NCBI GenBank assembly: GCA_019426215.1
Contig: CM033399.1
Coordinates: 32,187,022 to 32,251,021, forward strand
Source of the DNA: Buddleja alternifolia
Taxonomy: Eukaryota; Streptophyta; Magnoliopsida; Lamiales; Scrophulariaceae
Direction: 5' to 3'
Length of the DNA stretch: 64,000 bases
Position 1 is the stretch's first letter; every line of letters begins with the position of its first letter. This document shows, piece by piece, positions 1-11,480 of the stretch. Under the pieces are notes generated by a model. That model searched no databases, was not told the origin of the DNA, and saw only the letters and a list, made by a program, of their open reading frames with translations. A program made the translations under genes and the position numbers.

Positions 1-96
1 TTATAATCAATTGCGTTAGCGAACACTACTTAAGTTACATGGAGCGGAAGCTAGGTGGGAGAGCAGGTGCCAAGTGTTGAGAGCGCAGAAATTTTA

Positions 97-286
97 GGTT
101 GTGTTTGGATTGAAGAATTTAGATTTAGAGGAAAGGATTCAAATGACTCTAAAATATCCACCACAGTGATTGAGAAAATAGTTCAAAATGAACACCAATG
201 GATTTGAAATCCATTACAACTTGAAAATATCCAAACAAATTCAATGAATTTGTTGATGAATTTAAAATTCGTCTATCTAAACAAAC
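97..286. mobile_element. Tourist-like MITE (190 bp)
   Basis: The left end GGTTGTGTTTGGATTGA and the reverse complement of the right end (GTTTGTTTAGATAGAC) form an imperfect terminal inverted repeat continuing into a shared GAATTT. A TTA trinucleotide lies directly outside each end (94-96 and 287-289), the target duplication expected of PIF/Harbinger-derived MITEs. It has no coding capacity. The family call rests on the 3-bp TTA duplication and is an inference. Confidence 0.65.
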
Positions 287-289
287 TTA

Positions 290-1690
290 AAGTATTTAAG
301 AACAAGAATGGGACATAAAACATGAGTTAATAAAAGTAAAATTAGAGTAAGTATTACAATATTTTACACCAAATTATATTTTGGGATTATTTGTTAAAAT
401 AATCATTTTTACGTGCATTTTTAGAATGGTGTAATTATTAACTTTAAGAATTTTGAAGTGTGATGAGATGAAAAAGATTAACTATTAAAAGATCTTAATT
501 CGTCAAACTCACGTCACAACTTTTAAATATTGCGTTTAAAATCATTTTTTAATTCTTTGTTTTCACAAATGATACAGTTTTCCATTTAATGTATATTATA
601 CATGAAATATAGTAGTGAAGAAATTTTTGTCATCTGTTGAAGTGTGATGTATTAATTAATTCTAAAACGAGATTGAAGAATTTTAAGAGCGCAACAACAA
701 AAGTTTCGCACATAAGTTGTTAGAGCTAGCTCGTAAGTCAGAGCTTCAACCATGTGTGGATGATTATGAATCTAATTAGTTATGAATAACAAGAAATATT
801 TTTTCAAGAATAATCGATAGATTTTATACATTAACAACAATCTAGGCAATTTCGTCTTTAAGTTTTCGCATTTTGGTATAAAAATCGACATTTAACATGC
901 TGAAAATTAATATACGTATTTATGGTTCTTGATTATGTTAGATCGATCAATTAAAGTTATAGTTGTTGGCAAGGGGTGTTGGTACATGGTAATTATCTTA
1001 ACTACCAAACTGGAACATGCATTCTCATGATTCAATTCCCTCGTGAGTGGATCATCCGTTTCATTCAGAATCTTGAAAAATGAGGCAAATTCGGAAATTG
1101 CGTCTCATTCAGTCAGGGTCATTTCTTATTTTTCATTTTTTTTATGAAAAGTAAGAGTTATTTTTTTTTAGGGAAAAAGATAAAATGGTGAAAGTGTGTA
1201 TGATGATCTTTTATAGAAAAAAATGTAGTTATTAGGTTTTATGATGTGATGTGAATTTTTTTTTTTTTTTTTTTTTGTAAACAAGTTGCTTTTTGATTTT
1301 TTTTTTTAAGAAATTAGTAGGAATGATTTTTGTTTTGTAAAAAAATTTAGACATATTTAAGTTAAACTCATCGATTAAAGCATAAAAAAATAGTCAACGA
1401 GGATCTTATTTCATACCTTGTGTCTTTCGAATCAAAATATGTGTTTATTTTGATGTTCATATTGATATATTGGCGGATAAAAACCTTTTAGTTGTTGAAT
1501 GAACTATCTAATCATAAATAGTAAAAAAATTGATTTTTCTAAGAAAAAACTTAGAGAAATGTCAATCAAACCTATTTCACATGGAAGATTTTTTTAGAAC
1601 ATTTTTACAGTAACATTTTCTTAGGATATGTTAATCAAATTCAATTTTAGTGAGAAAAAAAATCTTTGTAAAAAAGAAAAAGGGGAAATG
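290..1690. other. AT-rich intergenic sequence, no gene seen
   Basis: Long homopolymer runs (for example T-runs around 1255-1276 and 1296-1308) and AT-rich unique-looking sequence. No ORF with recognisable similarity, no RNA gene and no clear repeat boundary was found. Confidence 0.6.
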
Positions 1691-1703
1691 AAACGCCATC
1701 TCC

Positions 1704-1892
1704 CTACAGAGCTAACGGTTGCCATCCAATTAGGGCATAACATTCATTAACAAAATCCCATGGCCCACTATTTAGTATTGGATCCTGGTCCAGAGCATGG
1801 CTAAAACTGAAAAATAAACGAGAATTTTCCACTTTGTGGATTCCCATCTCCCTAATAGCCCTGGCGGCTGCCATTAAGTTATCCCAAGACAT
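1704..1892 (-). pseudogene. DUF4283-like retroelement fragment
   Basis: A 62-codon fragment whose translation carries the spaced pattern FFSFSH..D...IL..GPW.F, typical of the DUF4283 domain found at the N terminus of plant LINE-type ORFs and related zinc-knuckle proteins. Only the middle of the domain is present, with no CCHC knuckle, endonuclease or reverse transcriptase beside it. It is best read as a relic of a non-LTR retrotransposon or of a captured DUF4283 gene. The ATG is simply the first in frame and need not be a real start. Confidence 0.55.
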
Positions 1893-2199
1893 GGTAATAT
1901 TTAATAATACTAGGTGATTTAGCTATTATAATAATATCATTGATTGTATCTAAACATTATCGGTCGCCAAAATATCAGGCATCTTAAATGTTATTTCAAA
2001 TAATGATCAATTTTCATTTTATTTTTTTTGCAATTTTCTTTTAATTTGTGAATTTGTGATATGATCATGTGATATAATTATTAATATAAACTTAAGTTTA
2101 ACAATGATATGTTTACATTTTTTTATATCCAATGCAATAAAGTTTTTCCACAATGTACCAATAAGTGGAAACTTGTATAATAATATTTTCCACAATTTT

Positions 2200-2664
2200 A
2201 GTAATTCATTTATTTTTGTATCGGACCAAGGATGGAATCCGGATTTTTTGCTCGGGAACAAATATTTAAGGGAAGCTAGGTCCCTTAAAGGACATTTCAT
2301 CTGTTTTCCAGAGGATTCTATAGGATACCTATTCTACATACAAAATAATCAAAGGATCATTGTTGAACTGCAAACGTACTTTCTTAAAGATGAATTTATT
2401 CAAGAAGGTGGTGCAAGTAGAAAGATTGTTCTCAGTGAACAAAATGAAACACTCAGGGAGACGACTGTTCAAGAGACACACACTGAACTTGATGAAACAC
2501 AACCAACATTACGAAGATCTAATAGAGTACCACATCAACCTGATAGGTATTATGGGTACCTGCTACAAGAGGAACCGGGTGTCCACACTATAGCAGTGGG
2601 AGATCATGAGGACGACCCTTCTACTTATGATCAATCAATGATGGATATCGACTTTGCACATTAA
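2200..2664 (+). pseudogene. Ty1/copia pol fragment (integrase to RT linker)
   Basis: The translation contains SIGYLFY followed by FLKDEF and EGG, then RRSNRVPHQPDRYYG. This is the order seen in copia polyproteins between the integrase C terminus (GYPKE..GY.FY, FLE.EF) and the reverse transcriptase (RRS.R.S..P.RYYG). It ends at a stop after a D/E-rich tail. Neither the integrase core nor the reverse transcriptase is present, so this is a truncated copy on the plus strand, opposite to the copia LTR at 4071-5700. The upstream part of the open frame, from about 2104, has no recognisable similarity. Confidence 0.7.
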
Positions 2665-2889
2665 TCCATTTTATACTAAACATACAAACATGCAGTGGGA
2701 GATCATGAGGACGACCCTTCTACTTATGATCAAGCAATGATGGACATCGACTTTGCACATTAATCCATTTTATACTAAACATACAAACATGCAGTGGGAG
2801 ATCATGGGGACGACCCTTCTACTTATGATCAAGTAATGATGGACATCGACTTTGCACATTAATCCATTTTATACTAAACATACAAACAT
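2593..2889 (+). repeat. Three tandem 99-bp units made from the end of the copia fragment
   Basis: Three units (2593-2691, 2692-2790, 2791-2889), each starting GCAGTGGGAGATCATG and ending ATACAAACAT, are nearly identical. Each unit carries the last coding residues and stop codon of the preceding copia fragment plus about 30 bp beyond. Only a handful of substitutions separate them, so the amplification is fairly recent. Confidence 0.9.
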
Positions 2890-2894
2890 GGATT

Positions 2895-4056
2895 AAATAA
2901 AAAGATAGCAATCCTAGAAAGCTAACAACACACGATTAATGGACTTTTATTCCTAGATTGAGACAAGTCAATGTCTCAATCGAAAATAAAAAGAAACTAC
3001 ACTAAAGCTTCGAAAGCTCCTTCTTGTATCTTCTCGGCTCGACTTGGATTTCTCCTTTGGGCCTATTATATTTCTAACTATTACATTTCAATATAAGCCA
3101 CCTATACAAAAATAATCTAGAAAAAAAATATAAATAGGCTAAAAAAGGCCTTTACAACCCATTGAAAAGAAATACAAACAAAAACGAGCCTAAGTCTATG
3201 AGTCGTGTCTCCCATCACATAACATGTCAAATATGATATATATCACATAACACACGAAAATCATATATATTAATTTCTAAATTCAATTATTGTTTTTCAT
3301 ATTCTCGAGGAAATTATATTTATTTGATTCTATTTGAAAATTCAATTTTAATGAACTCCAATTAATATTATATTAAAATCCAATTTTAATAAAAAATTAA
3401 TCTCTAAGTATATTAAAATTAATTTCACAATAGAAGGAATCCAATTTAATTGAAAGTCTAACTTTTATTAACATTAGATTAGATGAAATTAAAATATTTT
3501 TATTAAATAAATAATATTATTTATTTTTGCATTAAAATCTAATTTTAATCAGAAACTAAATAATAAATATGTTTAATAAATGACCCGGGTCGGGTTGATA
3601 CAACTCATGTGTTATAAAACACATGGGTGGGCTCGTCGTGTGGGCTAATTGCACGGCAGCTGCCGTGTAATTGTGCGAGCCCAGTTCAGCGGGATGGGCC
3701 GCACTGTGCAGCCATCTCTCTCGACAGTCCAGCTGTTGAGAAAGATGGGCTGGCACAACGAGCCTAAAGCCTGTGCGCGCACAGCAGCAACGTTCCATTG
3801 GCGGCTCTGCCACTGGCGCTCGTCGCCACCACGGCGACGGGTCGGAGTTGAAACTTGCAACTTTTAATTTTCATCACATAAATTACATAAAATTTAACTT
3901 TTATTAATTTCTAACGAATGAAAAAATAAACAAAATCCTCAAGTACACAAAAAATGCGAAATTCACATATCTAATCATGCATCGATAAAATACTGTAAAT
4001 CATACATCTTTATCACATATTTGCACGTAAACTACATACGCTGAACCCCGCGATTT
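2895..4056 (-). other. Probable untranslated leader of a copia-type element
   Basis: This lies immediately downstream, in minus-strand sense, of the primer-binding site at 4057-4070 and so occupies the position of a retroelement leader. It mixes AT-rich tracts with a GC-rich block at about 3580-3860 that contains a perfect palindrome (ACGGCAGCTGCCGT, about 3652-3665). No gag-like frame is visible, so the element is either non-autonomous or truncated before gag. The left limit is uncertain because the plus-strand copia fragment and its repeats end at about 2890. Confidence 0.45.
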
Positions 4057-4070
4057 GGCTCTGATACCAC
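4057..4070 (-). other. Primer-binding site, initiator tRNA-Met type
   Basis: On the minus strand the LTR end CCCCAACA is followed by GTGGTATCAGAGCC, complementary to the 3' end of plant initiator tRNA-Met, the usual primer of Ty1/copia elements. This fixes the orientation of the adjacent LTR. Confidence 0.85.
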
Positions 4071-5700
4071 TGTTGGGGAAAATTAACCAAACGCAGCGGA
4101 AGCGAAATTTTAAAATTTTATTTGGATTTTTCCATAACAGGAATCTCGGGGTTTTGTCAGGCGTATGTATAATAGTGAAAACAATACTTTACCCGTTGTA
4201 GCGAAGTGGTTGGAGAAACTCAAACTTTCAAATTTTTCAACTTCTTCGTAAATAACTCCGGCTGAATTCTTAATAATTCGAGTAGTCCAAAAGTGCTGCC
4301 TCTAAATTGTCTCGCCGAAAAAAGCTTGATCAGAAAAAATCTCCTCCTTGCTTGGCATAGTGACCAACTGCTAGGGCTAGGGAAAGAGGAATTTTTTGTC
4401 TTGTGGCTCAAATGTTAATTGTAACTTATGACCTAGGTATTAACTAATGTGATATATTTATATCACTTAAGCTAATACCTTGGGCTTAATTTAGCCCATC
4501 AAGGACGCCTAGTGGCCGCCCCTTATTGGTCTTGGTGTGCCTCTTGGTGCATCAATTTGAGCTCGGTCCAATTTATTATTTAATTAATTAATACAATTCA
4601 ATTAATTAATCTAATTAAATAATAAATAGGATATTTAATTAATTTTATTTTTTCAAGAAATAATACATTAATTAAATTATAAATGAATAAACTTATTTTT
4701 TTCAAATAATTAATTCCATTTAATTAATTTTAAGTATCCAATACTTAAAATATTACCACAAGAAATATTCCATATTTTCTATTGATTTTTCCTTTTTATA
4801 TTTGGCAATGGGAGGATTCCATTGAATGTGGGTTCCACCTAACCAGTCAAGTGGTCCACATTATAACCCAAATAAGATGAAATGATTGGATCATCTTTAG
4901 CTTTCCTATTGTAAATACTGAGTGAATACAAACTCTTCGTTTCTTTATTCCGGTCAAGTGAGAGTCATGGTTTTAGGTCAAACTCACTAACTTAACACTA
5001 TGCTATATTTATAATAAGTCCAGATCAGTGAATGCTTTAGCCAAAGAATTTAAGATCTAACTTACTTATAAATGCATAGGATAATTCCTCGTTCACCATC
5101 GAGGGAACGAATCCTATCTTGGATATCAATTAAGATTACTACTTGCCCATTAGATTGCAGTTTGAGGTTAACCCCACTAAAGGGTGAATTGGGTCTAACT
5201 ACTCTAATGACAAACCTAATGTCACAAGTATGTCTTAATTTGATTCCTCAATTCTAAAGTTCAAACACACTTATTACAATTTAATTAATTTTGTCATTGA
5301 CTGTCAAAGAGTGAAAACCCATGTGACAGAATCGATGCGAGTCATGTTTGAGTGCCACTATCTCCATCAATGTACCTATGATGTGAGTGCTCACTACTTT
5401 CTAGTGATTGACGGACACCTTTCTCATCAAAACTCACATCATACAAGTTTTCATGATCCAAACCCCAATTGAGAATCATTGACTTGCAGACTATTTTAGT
5501 ACACAAGTATCAAACTCCTTTAGTGCCTTAGAGAGTTAACTCTTGTGTTCATGGACTTATAGATGATTACAATATATAAATGTCAATATAATAATAAACA
5601 ACTAATTGCCTTTTATTGATAGAATATGAAACAATTACAATTTAATAATGTCATTACATTCTGTAATCCTCTAGTGGCATTTGAGGACATTAACGCAACA
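4071..5700 (-). mobile_element. Copia-type 5' LTR (about 1.63 kb)
   Basis: On the minus strand the segment begins TGTTGCGTTAATGTCC and ends CCCCAACA, so it has TG...CA termini with short inverted ends (TGTTG/CAACA), and the primer-binding site follows directly. No second copy of this LTR is present, so no complete element can be drawn. The right flank passes directly into a minisatellite. Confidence 0.7.
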
Positions 5701-5715
5701 AATATATTCATAATA

Positions 5716-6590
5716 TATACCTGTTATGCTGCCTAGGGCTTACAAGCATCCTTATGGTAAGGCTTATGCCTCCTAGGGCTTATGCAGTATTCTTCCTTCA
5801 CTATTTTTTGTATGCTGCCTAGGGCCTAAGATGCTTTGTGGGCTTACATTGCCTAGGGCTTATGCAGTACTCTTTCTTCACTATTTTATGTATGCCTAGG
5901 GCTTAAGCTGCTTTGTGGCTTACACCGACTAGGGCTTACGATTTTTGACATTTTTACTACTGCCGAGGGCTTACAGCAGCCTGTAGTCAATGTCAGGGCT
6001 TACGCCGCCTGGGGTTTTATACTATGTCTCTTATTTATTATTTTGTATGCTGCATAGGGCTTATGCTGCCTTATTAACAGGGCTTACACAGCCTAGGGCT
6101 TATGATTTCCTCCTTCTTCATTGCTGTTGAGGGCTTACAGCAGCATGAAGTCAATGTCAGGGTTTAGGCCGCCTGAGGCTTATGTGATGTCTTTTATTAT
6201 TTTGTATGCTGGCTATGGCTTATGCTTCCTTATTAACAGGTCTTACACAACCTAGGGCTTATGATTTCCTCCTTCTTCGTTGCTGCCGAGGGCTTACAAC
6301 AGCTTGTAGCCAATGTCGGGGCTTACGCCGCCTGGAGCTTATGGGATGTCTTTTATTTATTATCTTATATGCTGGCTTATTAACAGGGATTACACAGCCT
6401 AGGGCTTATGATTTCCTCTGTCTTCGTTGTTGCCGAGGGCTTACAGTAGCCTGAAGTTAATGTCAGGGCTTACGCCGCCTGAGAATTATGCGATGTCTTT
6501 TATTTGTTTTCGCAGCCTAGGGCTTACTGGCAGCCTGATGTCAGGGATTACGCAGCCTAGGGCTTATGCTATATTTTTTGCTATCATTTG
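5716..6590. repeat. Degenerate minisatellite built on a GCCTAGGGCTTA core
   Basis: The core GCCTAGGGCTTA(T/C)G recurs more than 20 times with variants (GAGGGCTTACAGCAGCC, TCAGGGCTTACGCCGCC). On top of this is a higher-order repeat: the block starting TTATTAACAGG(G/T) and running through CCTAGGGCTTATGATTTCC recurs near 6072, 6231 and 6379, a period of roughly 150-160 bp. The short open frame across it reflects the repeat and not a gene. Confidence 0.85.
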
Positions 6591-6869
6591 TGTGGCAACG
6601 TAGGTTCTTGATATTTTAGTCTTTATAAAGATCATAAGCATAATGACACAAAGATGAATAAACTTCATTATTTGTTAGTCTTATCAAGAGAACAAGCATG
6701 CATTGCGTGATTTTTATCACAAAAAATAGAAATCAACATTGGACTATTTCTAGATGCTTTCAAATCAAGCATTTATTATTATGGGGAAAGCAATAAAAAT
6801 ACTAACTTCATTGGAGCAATCTTCCTCTCAAGTGTAGAACTTCCTCAAGTTGTGCACATTCCACGAAAA

Positions 6870-8175
6870 GTGATTGTTAGGTTGCATATTTTACATATTT
6901 TTATCACGTTTTACCTCACATTTATCTTTATTTTATGCCTTGTAGTTAGCATTTTCCTTTATTTTTAGCCTAATTTACGTATTTTGATTTCTAAGTCATT
7001 TTAATGCTTTTGTAGGCATAAAAGAGATTGTTTTGATAAGTTGAAGGAGTGTTTCTTACAAGAATAATGAAGGCTAACCAAGAGGAAGTGAAGAAATGCA
7101 ATAGAGAGGCCACACGAGAAGATTTCGTTGAAGAAAAATCAAGAGAAAAAATTCTGCACAGGCAGACTGCACAGTTGTGCAGCTGCGGATTTTCATAATT
7201 TTCATGGGCTGATTTTTATGCCTTGGATGGGCCTATTTTATGTATCTAAAACTCCTTTTTAGTTAAGAAAAGAGGAAAAAATGTTTTTTAGGCTAGATAA
7301 GAGGAGAGAGTCATATTCTTGAGTTAGAAGACTTGGAGAGGAAGAAAAAAAGAGGTTTGACAGAGATTTCTTGAAGTTGGAAGCTTTCATCTTCTCAAGT
7401 TGTATTTTTCTATTCCTCCATTGTTGAACATGATTATTTTTATGTTTATACAATTTATTTCTTGTTTTTCTTTAATTATGCATAGCTAAATTATTTTCTA
7501 GGGTTTAAGATGTAGTCTTGCGTATTGAATTGGATTATTGATAATTTATGGATTTGATTCTTGTTTTGTTTATCTATTAATGAGTGTTTAATGCTTGTAA
7601 TTGCTTGATCACCAATTGCATGATTTAAGATGAATTAAGAAGTACCGGGAGGTGAATTAGTTTATCGGTTTAGTTTTAATAGACATGTGTAAATTGCTGA
7701 ATAGGGATATTGGTAATTTTGCATGAGACTAGTTAAACAATATTCATAGAACTTAATAGATTCATCTAAATTAGTTTTTGATCATGGGAGTGATGATAAT
7801 TGATTTAGTTGGGTACTCGTGAAGATCTCGGGAGAGTATTCATGTATTTAAGGAAATTGGGTCTTTAATTTAAGCAAGAATGATAATCCATTGAAAGTCA
7901 ATAATCCATAGAAATACCTTGATGAAATCTTAATCCCTAGGCTTTTCGTTAATTGATTATTTGTTTTAATTATCTCTGTTTTAATTATTTATAATTAATT
8001 CTGCTTTTATTAATTTTTGCTTTGAATTAGTTTAGAAATCACATCTCTTATAATCGATAGTCTAAATAATAGGATAAACTTCGTTTGGTACTTGATAACC
8101 TTTCCTGTGGAGACGATCTTACTTTCACTATATTATTTGTTCGATTCCGTGTTGTTACGGACGGTTAATAGTGAT
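6870..8175 (+). mobile_element. Solo LTR, Ty3/gypsy, target duplication GTGAT
   Basis: The LTR runs from TGTTAGG (6875) to ATA (8170, a CA end with one change), 1,296 bp, flanked by GTGAT at 6870-6874 and 8171-8175. It aligns end to end with the reverse complement of the Athila-type LTRs at 38201-39540 and 48314-49653: the same start, a shared block around TACCTCA.ATTT, and the same end around CTTCGTTTGGTACTTGATAA and GTGTTGTTACGG. No internal sequence remains, so it arose by LTR-LTR recombination. Divergence from the other copies is clearly greater than between those two. Confidence 0.9.
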
Positions 8176-8851
8176 TCGGATTTTCACACCAAGAAAATTG
8201 GAGAACCAAACAAGGTTTTCGATTAATTTTTGTAATTAATGTACCCAAATTCTTGATTCACACTCAAATAATAATTATAATAATATAGTAAAACTCAAAT
8301 ATATGTAGAACTATAAGAGAAAATAACTTTTTTATTGATTTTGAATATTCAAGAACATAAACCCTAATTTTGGAGTAATACAATTTAATAAAGAACTTGA
8401 CTTTCTCTCTACTAAAACTTAACTTTCTCTACTAAAACTTAAACTTACAAAAAATGAAGTAAAACCTATTTATATAGGCCTAGTGGCCGATTTTAGCTAG
8501 GGTTGGGGAGTCTTGGATTGTTTCCAACTTGTTCTCGGATATTGGGGGATCGATAAGTCATATCCTTCTTTTTAGGATTTGATAGTTTAGGATAAGATTT
8601 ATCTAAATATCCTTTTATTTGAGCTTTCTCATAAGCATTTCCATGAGCTTTCCTTCGGGCATTCCTCTTAGCATTCTCATGAGCATATCCTTGGGCTTTT
8701 CACGAGCTTTCCATTCATAAGCCTTATTCATTTATTCATCTTGATACAAGCCCACTCCACGTTAGCCCATTTAGGAGAAGTGAAAATTATGACCCCACAT
8801 CAATCACCATTATACCACTCTCTTTTAATTTAAAGAGTATTAATATATTAA
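8176..8851. other. Intergenic, possible retroelement remnant
   Basis: No gene. A short imperfect duplication of CTTTCTCTACTAAAACTTAA occurs at about 8401-8445, and a TATA-like CTATTTATATAGG palindrome lies near 8467. Its look (a TATA box and leader in minus sense) resembles LTR promoter sequence, but no boundary could be found. Confidence 0.4.
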
Positions 8852-9681
8852 GGGGAATGATATTGACACTCCATAAGTTATTCTAGGAGCTCCAAATTTA
8901 AATTTAATATTAAAATATGATAAAAATACCCCTTAAATCTAAAATATTATGAACTTCAACATTGAATTACAAGACTATTTTTATGCAATCAAAGCAAATT
9001 ACTATATTGTTTTTACTATTTTATTATATTTAAAAAAACAAGCACACGAATTTAAAATTAAATTTGTAAATTTTTAATGAAATCCTAAAAGAAAAGTCAA
9101 TCAAAGAAAACTTTATAGTATCATTAACAATATAACTCATGTAGTATGTTAAATTAAAATATGGCTGAGAATCAAACTTAAATTAATAATTAGTTCATTT
9201 TGATTGTACATAAACACAAAACTATCAATTTTATATAATTTATTTTAGTAGTCAGTTTACTAAAATAGGTTTTAGTCATGCATAAATTCTCGAATAAGTT
9301 CCACAAAAAGCAAGAAAAAGATAGTTAAAAGTATCTAATAATTTTCCAATTTGTATATAAAGAGATAAACGACATTACACTCATATAATTGACAATTTTA
9401 AAAAACATAAACACGCACAAATAATAATAATAATAATAATATACGCACCTCTACATTCATGTTTTGAATTGACAATTTTTAGGTCGCACACAAGTGTATA
9501 TCGTCTAACATTATGTATTTATAAAGTAATTATTACACAAAATTATTTTTAAAAAAAGATTTTATGGACTATTTAAAGGCATATTCATTGTATATTAAAA
9601 ATGGATACTATTGTCATTTAGATGATAGATAAATAAAAGTGGAGCTCCTATAGTAATTGTGGAGCTCCAATATCAATACCC
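8852..9681. mobile_element. Non-autonomous TIR element, MULE-like (830 bp)
   Basis: The left end GGGGAATGATATTGACACTC and the reverse complement of the right end (GGGTATTGATATTGGAGCTC) begin a roughly 42-bp inverted repeat that continues to a shared TAGGAGCTCCA. Directly outside lie ATATATTAA (left) and ATGTATTTA (right), a 7-of-9 match for a 9-bp target duplication. There is no coding frame. TIR length and duplication size fit a Mutator-like derivative, but the family is inferred. Confidence 0.65.
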
Positions 9682-9800
9682 ATGTATTTAAATGATCAAA
9701 ATCAATTTATTTTCAATATTTTTTTTTCTGAAAATTATAGGACATGATATAACAATGACGTATAATCGATAGTATATATCTATCTATTCTATTACATATA

Positions 9801-11480
9801 TTATTTTAAGGGAGTCTTTTGGTTTCCCACGGGTTTCCCCACACCACATTGGGTATGGGATCCCGCTTCGCGGTACTGAGTCTGCCGCTGGCCTGAGGGG
9901 ATTTGTCACTTGGGGGAGTTGGTACGTGTCGAATGCACCAAAATATAATTACTGTTCTCACAAGAATTTGTAGTACTCGTAAGTCCAGGTCGAACCCTAG
10001 AGATTGGTTGATCAAAATAATATTCAATGGGGAGGTTTGTTTGATGAATTAATAATGACAGGAATTAAATAGGAAGTTCAATAAATGTAAAGCATCGATT
10101 CAAGGATAGTTCGTTCTTCAATTCAAGTTGATCATAGACACCTAAAATATTATCTATTCTTTGATTACTTAGCCAAGAACATAAATAACCAGCTATTTAT
10201 ATCCCTATTAACTTCCGTATATCATTAACCAAAACCCAGCACCCGGTTAAATTCTTATTGTCAACCGACTCGGTATTAAGCAATCCTAATCATGTTAATA
10301 ATAGCATAACGAATTAGAAGCGACTAAGGATAAACAATAGTTTAAGCAAGCGCCAACTATTTAATTTACTCTAATGTTTCCCTTAGGTTATCAATGAAAA
10401 TTGGGATCCTAATCATGAAAACCTAATTGCTACATGCACAAATCAAACATAACAATTACGGATTATGAAGATTTGTTAGCAATAGATTGTAATAGATAAT
10501 CAACTAATGTGCACCTTAGATTATTATCTAAACAAGCATGAACATTAAGAATAAGAAACAAAAGATAATCAAACCGTAGATAGATAGATGAAGCTCCGTG
10601 TCTCACAACATTTGAATCAAAATGAACTCCCTTGAATCGAAATAAAAACTTAGCTACTCATAATTGTAAGCATAAAACTTGAAAATACTATTTTTCTAAC
10701 TCTCTTCTCTTTGTTTTCTTCTTGTTTTTGTTGTTCTACTTCAACTCTTGCAAGACATATATATAGGCAATGAAAAGATGACATAATCAAAGAGAGAATA
10801 TATTCTCTCTTCCTTTATCAAGACATGGAGAATATATTCTTCCCTTTAACATCAAAGCATGGAGAACATATTCTTCCCTTTAACATCAAAGCATGGAGAA
10901 TATATTCTTCCCTTTACATTCTGATTTGTCGCCTCTACTTCATAGAATCTGACTTTGACTCCTTCTAGACATTTGTAGATTTATGTGTTAGCTTTCATTT
11001 CCAACTGGCCTTGACTGAATCCAAGACACATAACTCTAGTTATGAATTTTTTCCCCAAAGCTGCGCATTCCAGTCCAGTCCAGACCAGAAATCTTCATTA
11101 AATTCTTCAACACTTTCGAGCCCTTTAACTTCCGAACTGAGTCTGGACTTCTTCATAAGAAATATAGGCCTTTGTCTTAGCTTTCCAACTAGATAAAATT
11201 CAATAGAAACTAATGTCTGCATCTCCAGATATATCAGTATTTCCGAAACATCGCCAAATCTGTCATTTTGATTGAAATTGATATTTTGCACTTCAAATCT
11301 TGCCCAAATCACAAAATGAGATAAAATCAGTTACAATGGCCATATAATTACAATAAAATGCTAAAGATAGAGGTAATAAAATATATAAATATTGCACTTA
11401 TCAGGAGTCGAACCCGCTCCCCACTCAAGAGCGTAGTGGTGGACACACCAACCTTTCAAGTTATTTTAAGGGAGTCTTTT
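9801..11480 (-). mobile_element. tRNA-derived SINE split by a solo LTR
   Basis: A perfect 20-bp target duplication brackets the unit (9801-9820 and 11461-11480). The SINE body is the two pieces 9821-9919 and 11409-11460, about 151 bp, on the minus strand. Its 5' part reads GGTTGGTGTGTCCACCACTA (degenerate RNA polymerase III box A region) and then GGGTTCGACTCC (box B). The same family is present at 22364-22540. The LTR at 9920-11403 landed just after box B and duplicated GGAGT. Confidence 0.88.
9920..11403 (-). mobile_element. Solo LTR, probably gypsy, target duplication GGAGT
   Basis: A 1,484-bp segment with TG...CA ends in either direction (plus TGGTACGTG...CTTATCA; minus TGATAAGTGC...ACGTACCA), flanked by GGAGT at 9915-9919 and 11404-11408. 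A minus-strand start of TGATAAGTGC is common among plant gypsy LTRs, hence the assigned strand. It contains a 34-bp tandem repeat, CATGGAGAA(T/C)ATATTCTTCC..., three times at about 10824-10918. No internal region remains. Confidence 0.85.

Noticed and set aside
2104..2220. N-terminal extension of the copia fragment
   Set aside because: AT-rich, with no copia motif; it only happens to be open.
6206..6454. 82-codon open frame with a repeated LLTG.TQPRAYDFL pattern
   Set aside because: It is the translation of the minisatellite; the frame breaks in neighbouring repeat units.
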